From positions 1 to 5,579 of the forward strand of contig JANXAA010000169.1 of assembly GCA_025061865.1 (NCBI GenBank): a stretch of DNA of 5,579 bases. Reading direction: 5' to 3'. Made by a program: the position numbers and the translations under genes. The notes under the pieces were generated by a model. That model searched no databases. It had not been told where the DNA came from and saw nothing but the letters and a program-made list of their open reading frames with translations. This DNA is from Acidobacteriota bacterium. GTDB lineage: Bacteria > Acidobacteriota > HRBIN11. The stretch's first letter is position 1; each line of letters begins with the position of its first letter. Below, piece after piece: positions 1 to 3,943 of the stretch.

Positions 1-895
1 GACCTCCAAAAATCTTGTCTCCACTGAAACACACGAGGTCACAGCCGGCCCGGACGGTCGCCTGGACGGTCGGCTCGTCCGGGAGCCGGCGTCGGAGGGC
101 CGGGATGTCCATCATGCCGGACCCTAGGTCCTCCCACAGGAAAAGGCCCCGTTGCCGGGTCCACCGGACGAGGTCAGCCAGTTCGGGCCGTTCCGTGAAT
201 CCGACGATGCGGTAGTTGCTGGGATGCGTCCGGAGGACGGCTACGGTCCGGTCGGTGGCCGCTTGGATGTAATCGGTCAGGCGGGTCCGGTTGGTCGTCC
301 CGACCTCGACGAGGACAGCCCCGCTCTGGGCGAAGACCTCGGGGAGTCGGAACCTCCCGCCGATCTCGATGAGTTCCCCACGGCTGACGAGGACCTCCCG
401 GCCCCGGGCCAGGGCCGTCAGGATGAGCAGGACGGCCGCCGCGTTGTTGTTGACGATGACGGCGTCCTCGACGTCGAGGAGCCACCGGAGCTTTTCGGCC
501 AGGGGCCGCTCCCGATGGCCCCGATGGCCCGTCGCCAGGTCGTACTCGAGGTTGAGGTAGCCGGTCAGGATCGCCTGCAACCGCCGGATGACCTCAGGCG
601 GGAGGGGCGCCCGGCCGAGGTTCGTGTGCAGGACGATGCCCGTGGTGTTGATGACGGGCCGGTACGCTGGACCCAGACGCTGACGGACGAAGTCGGGGAA
701 CTGCTCGACCAAGACGGCCCGGTCGACGGACGCCGAGGCTTGGGCGGCTCGGGCCCGCCAGGCCTCGACGAACCGGCGGGCCAGGCGCTTGACGACCTCC
801 GGCCGCACGTCCTTTAGGTCGGCCTGGCGGTGACAGCTCTGGATGAGTTCATGGATGGCCGGCAGCGACGTAGATGCGCGAACTTCCTCGCTCAT
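1..895 (-). CDS. selA: L-seryl-tRNA(Sec) selenium transferase (selenocysteine synthase), N-terminal part, cut by window edge
   Basis: SelA is a PLP-dependent cytoplasmic enzyme that converts seryl-tRNA(Sec) to selenocysteyl-tRNA(Sec) using selenophosphate. The frame reads leftward from ATG at 895-893 and gives 298 complete codons before the edge; the family is usually about 450-470 residues, so roughly one third is missing. Visible family signatures: INTTGIVLHTNLGRAPL at residues 82-98, NLEYD followed by a G-x-RG-x-R loop at about 115-128, NNNAAAV at 149-155, SRGELIEIGG-x-FR-x-P just after, HPSNYRIVGFT, and LGSG. SGDK at 291-294 carries the lysine expected to hold PLP (K294). The N-terminal 80 residues form the usual helical tRNA-binding part. 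An in-frame TAG lies upstream and no other ATG intervenes, so the start is well constrained, although no clear ribosome binding site precedes it. It diverges from pheA. The usual partner selB is not in view. Confidence 0.96.
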   Translation of the reverse strand, partial: MSEEVRASTSLPAIHELIQSCHRQADLKDVRPEVVKRLARRFVEAWRARAAQASASVDRAVLVEQFPDFVRQRLGPAYRPVINTTGIVLHTNLGRAPLPPEVIRRLQAILTGYLNLEYDLATGHRGHRERPLAEKLRWLLDVEDAVIVNNNAAAVLLILTALARGREVLVSRGELIEIGGRFRLPEVFAQSGAVLVEVGTTNRTRLTDYIQAATDRTVAVLRTHPSNYRIVGFTERPELADLVRWTRQRGLFLWEDLGSGMMDIPALRRRLPDEPTVQATVRAGCDLVCFSGDKIFGG

Positions 896-916
896 CGTCC
901 GATGTCCGTGGCTTTC

Positions 917-946
917 AGCCTAACGCTTCGGGCAGGCCCCTGACAA
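917..946 (-). promoter_or_regulatory. Possible sigma70-type promoter for selA
   Basis: On the minus strand, TTGTCA (positions 946-941, five of six to TTGACA) is followed after 18 bases by TAGGCT (922-917, three of six to TATAAT but keeping the key T, A and final T). Transcription would start only some 15 bases before the selA ATG, leaving a very short leader. This fits the lack of a clear ribosome binding site. The -10 match is weak, so this is a candidate only. Confidence 0.3.
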
Positions 947-961
947 GTAGGCCGGTCGGCC

Positions 962-1205
962 GGTAGGGGGTAAGGAGACCGCCGTGAATGCCCGAGGCCT
1001 AAAAGCGAGCGGGGCCCACAGGTGGGCGACGGGTGAGGCGATAGGGTGCCCGTCGAATACTAACCGCTATAGGGGTCTCTCTGTAGTCTGGGAGCAGCGT
1101 CCCGGATCGAGGACGTCACGGGCACCAGTAGCATCTGGTCCTGGGGAATCCAATCCTCTCGGCGACCCCTGTGAAACTGGCCCCCTTATCTCCCTACCCC
1201 CTACC
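962..1205. repeat. 244-base segment bounded by a 17-base imperfect inverted repeat
   Basis: The left arm GGTAGGGGGTAAGGAGA (962-978) is matched in reverse complement by TCTCCCTACCCCCTACC (1189-1205), with 16 of 17 positions pairing. The interior holds further short hairpins: CGACGGG/CCCGTCG (1027-1033 with 1049-1055), GCCCA/TGGGC (1014-1018 with 1023-1027), GGGA/TCCC (1090-1093 with 1100-1103) and ACCAG/CTGGT (1124-1128 with 1135-1139). The arrangement suits either a structured RNA closed by a long terminal stem or a small inverted-repeat element. I see no target-site duplication next to the arms and no named RNA family motif inside. Either strand could be the RNA strand. The repeat itself is directly visible; its role is unknown. 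Confidence 0.5.
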
Positions 1206-1240
1206 TGCCCATCTGCCGCCTCTGAAGCCTCCAGGATGGG

Positions 1241-1442
1241 GCACCGGCAGACGGTGCCTGCGCCCCGCGACGGGGACTTCAGGGGTTAAGTCTCGGGGGC
1301 CATGTATCGGGCCCGGTCATCCGGCGAGGGTCCCCGCGAATACCTCAGCCTGCTCGTCAGAGCAGAGTCGATGGGACGGGGGTGCCAGATGGGGGACCGG
1401 TGACTGGCGCCCCGCCCCGGTGACAGTCGCATGCCGGTCCCC
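1241..1442. other. Hairpin-dense gene-free segment upstream of the pheA promoter
   Basis: No credible gene lies here. Closely spaced inverted repeats fill most of it: GCACCG/CGGTGC (1241-1246 with 1252-1257), CCCCG/CGGGG (1263-1267 with 1271-1275), an overlapping alternative GGGACTT/AAGTCTC (1273-1279 with 1288-1294), GGGCC/GGCCC (1297-1301 with 1310-1314), GGCGAGG against CCTC-A-GCC (1323-1329 with 1343-1350, one bulged A) and a perfect CTGCTC/GAGCAG with a GTCA loop (1350-1355 with 1360-1365). The last is the two-part hairpin at 1392-1442, listed separately. The density suggests a folded RNA, but GC-rich spacers also form chance hairpins and no known family motif is recognised. The strand is undecided. 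Confidence 0.35.
1392..1442. repeat. Long two-part hairpin (9 bp + 5 bp) just upstream of the pheA promoter
   Basis: GGGGACCGG (1392-1400) pairs perfectly with CCGGTCCCC (1434-1442). Inside, GACTG (1402-1406) pairs with CAGTC (1424-1428), separated from the outer stem by one base on the left and five on the right, leaving a 17-base apical loop. An 8-base direct repeat CCGGTGAC occurs at 1397-1404 and 1417-1424, 20 bases apart, overlapping both stem arms. No run of T follows on either strand, so an intrinsic terminator is unlikely. The right arm ends 24 bases before the pheA -35 box, so a protein-binding site or the end of an upstream RNA are both possible. Confidence 0.5.
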
Positions 1443-1466
1443 GTCAGGCCGTCATGGTGGTATCTC

Positions 1467-1497
1467 TTGACATCCGATATCGCCTATCCTGTATCCT
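1467..1497 (+). promoter_or_regulatory. Likely sigma70-type promoter for pheA
   Basis: A perfect TTGACA lies at 1467-1472. The -10 is less certain: TATCCT at 1492-1497 (four of six, 19-base spacer) or TGTATC at 1490-1495 (17-base spacer, weaker match). This is the only locally AT-richer stretch in the spacer. A start near 1502-1505 would give a leader of about 40 bases, with no room for a classical phenylalanine leader-peptide attenuator. Confidence 0.6.
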
Positions 1498-1542
1498 GCA
1501 TTCGTCTCGTGCTTGGCCCTCAGATCACGTCGGTGGCGGGCT

Positions 1543-2361
1543 ATGGTGCGGGTCGCTTTTCAGGGCGAGCGAGGCGCTTTCGGAGAAGAAGCCGTCGTCC
1601 GGTACTTCGGTGAGGCTGTCGAGCCGGTCCCCTGCGAGGTGTTTGCTCAGGTCTTCCAGCTCGTCGCCCGTGGGCAGGTCGACTACGGGATGGTCCCCGT
1701 CGAGAACTCCATCGCCGGGGGGATCAATGAGGTCTATGACTTGCTTCGGCAGTACGACCTGTTCGTGCGGGGCGAGCAGGTCGTGGCCGTCGAGCTGTGT
1801 CTGCTGGCCTTGCCGGGCCAGACCTTGGCCGACATCCGGCGGGTCTATTCGCACCCGAAGGCGCTCGAGCAGTGTGAGGGCTTTCTGCGGGAACTCGCCG
1901 TAGAGGTCATCGCTCAGTACGACACGGCCGGGAGCGCCCGCATGATCCGAGAACAGGGCCTGGCGGGGGTCGCCGCCGTGGCTAGTCGGCGGGCAGCCGA
2001 CCTTTACGGCCTGACCGTCCTGGCCGAGGGAATCCAGGACATACCCGAGAACTATACGCGCTTTATCATCCTCGGGCGGGACCCGGCGCCTCGGCCGTCG
2101 GGGCCTACCAAGACGATGCTCGTGATGGCCGTCGCCCACGTCCCAGGCTCTTTGTACCGGGCCCTCGGGTGCCTGGCCCGACGGCACGTCAACCTCTTGA
2201 AGCTGGAGTCTCGGCCGGCCCGGAACCGGCCCTGGGAATACGTGTTTTACGTGGACTTCGAGGGTCATCGGGACGACCCGCCGGTCGCCGAAGCCTTAGC
2301 CGAGCTCGCCCAGCACACGCAGTGGATGAAGGTCCTGGGGTCGTTTCTCCGAGGGGCCTGA
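1543..2361 (+). CDS. pheA: Prephenate dehydratase with C-terminal ACT regulatory domain
   Basis: This 272-residue protein matches the monofunctional dehydratase that decarboxylates and dehydrates prephenate to phenylpyruvate in phenylalanine synthesis; there is no N-terminal chorismate mutase domain. Catalytic-domain motifs: AFQGERGAFGEEA at 5-17, VPVENSIAGG at 51-60, SHPKALEQC at 103-111, DTAGSA at 127-132, and NYTRF at 170-174 with the expected catalytic threonine T172. The ACT domain starts at about residue 190 and shows PGSLYRAL (201-208, the GAL-type motif with S in place of A) and ESRP (222-225), the family's phenylalanine-binding motif, so feedback inhibition by phenylalanine is expected. 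The start at ATG 1543 gives the usual MxRVAFQG beginning. GTG at 1546 is equally possible, whereas an upstream in-frame TTG at 1513 would add ten unlike residues. The ribosome binding site is weak (GGTGG at 1532-1536). Arogenate dehydratase activity cannot be excluded. No clear terminator follows. Confidence 0.96.
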   Translation: MVRVAFQGERGAFGEEAVVRYFGEAVEPVPCEVFAQVFQLVARGQVDYGMVPVENSIAGGINEVYDLLRQYDLFVRGEQVVAVELCLLALPGQTLADIRRVYSHPKALEQCEGFLRELAVEVIAQYDTAGSARMIREQGLAGVAAVASRRAADLYGLTVLAEGIQDIPENYTRFIILGRDPAPRPSGPTKTMLVMAVAHVPGSLYRALGCLARRHVNLLKLESRPARNRPWEYVFYVDFEGHRDDPPVAEALAELAQHTQWMKVLGSFLRGA

Positions 2362-2397
2362 GGGGTCGTGAGACGCGCCGGAGTCGGGTCGATTCAG

Positions 2398-2426
2398 TTG
2401 ACGAGAAAAGGGCAGAGGCGTATACT
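2398..2426 (+). promoter_or_regulatory. Strong distal promoter (P1) 345 bases upstream of rpsL
   Basis: TTGACG (2398-2403, five of six) and TATACT (2421-2426, five of six) are separated by exactly 17 bases, one of the two best consensus pairs in the window. Transcription should begin at about A2433. It begins 36 bases after the pheA stop, so it is placed to drive the str genes through a roughly 340-base leader, or a separate small RNA. Inverted repeats GGCAG/CTGCC (2411-2415 with 2425-2429) and AGGC/GCCT (2416-2419 with 2427-2430) overlap the -10 box and could be an operator. Confidence 0.75.
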
Positions 2427-2432
2427 GCCTGT

Positions 2433-2703
2433 AGGGGGCGGGGGTGGGTGTTCGGTCCCTTCTAACACGTACCCGACCCAGGCGCCGACGCGGGGATCCC
2501 GTTCCTGGGATGGGAAAAGGGAGTCGCCCGACCGGCGTAGCTCCAGATTTCTTCTCGCCCCGGGAGTTCCCCAAAGGCTGGACATCGGGCGATTGTGTCG
2601 CCGCATGGGTTTGTCGGAGAGGGAGGACCTCGGGGCTGGAACACCTGATCCCCCTGAAGGGCATCGGCCTCGCTCTGAAACGGGGTATCGGTCTCGTAGG
2701 CTC
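2433..2703 (+). other. Untranslated leader or small-RNA region between the two rpsL promoters
   Basis: No gene is credible here; open frames run across it in several directions without recognisable products. The predicted P1 transcript opens with a G-rich stretch and then a hairpin: GGGTGGGT (2442-2449) pairs with ACCCGACCC (2471-2479) with one bulged G. Smaller stems follow at ATCCC/GGGAT (2496-2500 with 2507-2511) and GGCGA/TCGCC (2588-2592 with 2598-2602, loop TTGTG). No tRNA T-arm and no RNase P, SRP or tmRNA core motif is seen, and no T-run terminator. It may be a regulatory leader for the ribosomal genes or a small RNA of unknown type; the evidence does not choose. Confidence 0.4.
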
Positions 2704-2732
2704 TTGACAGGACGCCGCTGGAGGTCTAAATT
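2704..2732 (+). promoter_or_regulatory. Strong proximal promoter (P2) of the str genes
   Basis: A perfect TTGACA (2704-2709) is followed after exactly 17 bases by TAAATT (2727-2732, four of six). Transcription should start at about 2739, giving a leader of about 32 bases ending in the rpsL ribosome binding site. Position and quality make this the most likely main promoter of rpsL-rpsG-fusA. Confidence 0.75.
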
Positions 2733-2756
2733 CCTGGACACGCGAACCGCAGTAGT

Positions 2757-2761
2757 AGGGG
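2757..2761 (+). promoter_or_regulatory. Ribosome binding site of rpsL (decides the start)
   Basis: AGGGG ends nine bases before ATG 2771, a normal spacing. It is only three bases from an in-frame TTG at 2765, so it supports the ATG start that gives the canonical MPTINQL beginning of S12. Confidence 0.6.
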
Positions 2762-2770
2762 CGATTGCGC

Positions 2771-3145
2771 ATGCCGACGATCAATCAGTTGGTTCGGATG
2801 GGTCGAGAGAGGGTCCGGCGCAAATCCAAAAGTCCGGCTTTACAGGGGAATCCCTTTAAGGCGGGTGTGTGTACGCGCGTGTTCGTGACGACGCCTAAGA
2901 AGCCGAATTCGGCTCTCCGGAAAGTCGCCCGTGTCAAGTTGACGAACGGGATGGAAGTGACCGCCTATATCCCGGGCATTGGCCACAACTTGCAGGAGCA
3001 CTCGAAGGTTTTAGTCCGGGGTGGGCGTGTGAAGGACCTGCCGGGTGTCCGCTATCATATCGTCCGCGGCACCCTGGACGCCGCCGGCGTAGAAGCGCGT
3101 CGTCGGTCCCGCTCTAAATATGGGACCAAGCGCCCGAAGAAGTAG
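2771..3145 (+). CDS. rpsL: Small ribosomal subunit protein S12
   Basis: S12 (uS12) sits at the 30S decoding centre, contacts helices 27 and 44 of 16S rRNA and helps control tRNA selection accuracy. The product is 124 residues, the same as in E. coli, and begins MPTINQLVR. TTPKKPNSALRK spans 40-51 and GHNLQEHS 71-78; RGGRVKDLPGVRYH at 83-96 is intact. K43 and K88, the two lysines whose change gives streptomycin resistance or dependence, are both wild type, and the neighbouring D89 is the aspartate that RimO methylthiolates in many bacteria. The basic C-terminal tail SKYGTKRPKK is typical. It heads the str gene set, with promoter P2 directly upstream and a 307-base gap before rpsG. A TTG start six bases upstream would add only two residues and is not favoured. 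Confidence 0.99.
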   Translation: MPTINQLVRMGRERVRRKSKSPALQGNPFKAGVCTRVFVTTPKKPNSALRKVARVKLTNGMEVTAYIPGIGHNLQEHSKVLVRGGRVKDLPGVRYHIVRGTLDAAGVEARRRSRSKYGTKRPKK

Positions 3146-3452
3146 TCCCTTTCTGAACGGGGGCCCATTCCAAGCACTTCGGTCTTGAAGCGGCTTTCTC
3201 CCAGACGGTCCTTTGGGGCGGTGGGGATTCGCATTCTTTAGCGGCGTGGTTTAAGCCGTAAAAATCTCGGTCGATGCGATCCTTCTGACCCTTTGGGAAG
3301 GGGCGATCCGACGCCATGCTCAAGGGGCCCACCCCACGGTTCCGACGCCTCTCCCACGGGTGGCGCCCTGAGGCAGACTGCCCACGAGCTGGGTACCCTT
3401 AGCTTCTATCGCCTTACTGCCCGACTGGCCTGTTCTGAGGAAGGAGACGGTC
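3146..3452 (+). other. Long rpsL-rpsG intercistronic region, possible regulatory RNA
   Basis: No gene is seen in these 307 bases. In many bacteria this gap is about 100 bases or less, and in E. coli the gap carries the S7 feedback-repression site. Here it contains a direct repeat TCCGACGCC (3307-3315 and 3341-3349), a second direct repeat GCGATCC (3276-3282 and 3303-3309), CGGCTT/AAGCCG able to close a 68-base arm (3191-3196 with 3253-3258), GGCGT at 3243-3247 able to pair with ACGCC in either long repeat, and a small hairpin TGCCCA/TGGGTA with a five-base loop (3379-3384 with 3390-3395). The repeat ACTGCCC occurs at 3377-3383 and 3416-3422. I found no good promoter and no T-run terminator, so read-through is likely. 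A role in S7 control is inference by analogy. Confidence 0.4.
3438..3446 (+). promoter_or_regulatory. Strong ribosome binding site of rpsG
   Basis: AGGAAGGAG lies six bases before ATG 3453 and is the best Shine-Dalgarno match in the window. It fixes the rpsG start and shows that rpsG is initiated independently despite the long gap after rpsL. Confidence 0.85.
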
Positions 3453-3923
3453 ATGCCGCGCAAGGGTCCGGTCGAACGACGGGAAGTTTTACCTGACCCG
3501 GTCTATCACAGCACGTTGGTCATGAAGTTCATTAACCATATCATGCGTAAGGGGAAGAAGTCGAAAGCCGAGCGAATCTTCTACGAAGCTCTGGATTTGA
3601 TCCGCCAGCGGGCGAAGGAAGAACCCCTAAAGGTCTTCCTGCAGGCCATCGACAACTGTCGACCCCAGATGGAGGTCCGTTCCCGCCGGATCGGAGGGGC
3701 CACGTATCAAATTCCCGTCGAGGTCCCTGAGTATCGCTCCGTCTCGTTGAGCATGCGCTGGATCCTGGAGGCGGCCCGCCAGCGGAACGAGAAGTCGATG
3801 CAGGAGCGCCTGGCGGCAGAACTTCTAGAAGCGGCTCAGGGCCGGGGGGCGGCGGTCCGTAAGCGGGATGAAGTCCATCGGATGGCCGAGGCCAACCGGG
3901 CCTTCGCCCACTTCCGATGGTGA
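3453..3923 (+). CDS. rpsG: Small ribosomal subunit protein S7
   Basis: S7 (uS7) is a primary 16S rRNA binder that nucleates assembly of the 30S head and lies near the E and P sites. The 156-residue length is standard. Recognisable blocks: basic N-terminus MPRKGPVERR, PDPVYHSTLVMKFINHIM at 14-31 followed by RKGKKSKAE (32-40), EVRSRRIGGATYQIPVEV at 74-91 forming the beta-hairpin, RW at 102-103, EKSM at 113-116, and the C-terminal HRMAEANRAFAHFRW at 142-156, which is diagnostic. The segment PEYRSVSLSMRW (92-103) differs from the common ERR-x-x-ALAIRW form but aligns without gaps. A strong ribosome binding site precedes the ATG, and fusA begins 20 bases after the stop. In E. coli this protein represses its own message at the rpsL-rpsG junction. 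Confidence 0.99.
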   Translation: MPRKGPVERREVLPDPVYHSTLVMKFINHIMRKGKKSKAERIFYEALDLIRQRAKEEPLKVFLQAIDNCRPQMEVRSRRIGGATYQIPVEVPEYRSVSLSMRWILEAARQRNEKSMQERLAAELLEAAQGRGAAVRKRDEVHRMAEANRAFAHFRW

Positions 3924-3943
3924 GGTCATGAGGGAAGCTCACG

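Noticed and set aside
152..817. Open frame of 221 codons on the plus strand
   Set aside because: It is the antisense shadow of selA; the minus-strand frame carries clear SelA motifs throughout, and this product is low-complexity D/E/G/P/R-rich.
1054..1075. tRNA-like string on the minus strand (CCTATAGCGGTTAG)
   Set aside because: It resembles the 5' part and D-arm of some tRNAs, but there is no anticodon stem at the right distance, no GTTC-type T-arm and no matching acceptor strand.
1513..1542. Upstream TTG start extending pheA by ten residues
   Set aside because: The added residues are unlike the family, and ATG 1543 gives the usual N-terminus.
896..1542. tRNA(Sec), RNase P RNA, SRP RNA, tmRNA, T-box or cobalamin riboswitch in the selA-pheA spacer
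   Set aside because: I looked for their core motifs on both strands (T-arm, GGAAAGTCC-type, GGAAG-AGCAG, T-box and B12-box sequences) and found none convincing; a GGGAGCAGC string at 1090-1098 lacks the GGAA tetraloop context of SRP RNA.
1525..2268. Open frame of 247 codons on the minus strand
   Set aside because: Antisense to pheA, whose plus-strand motifs are unambiguous; no recognisable domain in the antisense product.
2434..2448. Possible G-quadruplex at the start of the P1 transcript
   Set aside because: Only three runs of three or more G occur close together; a fourth run is missing, so a stable three-tier quadruplex is not supported.
2296..2859. Overlapping open frames on both strands across the pheA-rpsL spacer
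   Set aside because: They run into pheA or rpsL in wrong frames, show no domain and no plausible start signal, and cover two promoters.
3185..3320. Internal promoter between rpsL and rpsG
   Set aside because: TTGAAG (3185) and TTGGGA (3293) have no acceptable -10 box at 16-18 bases.
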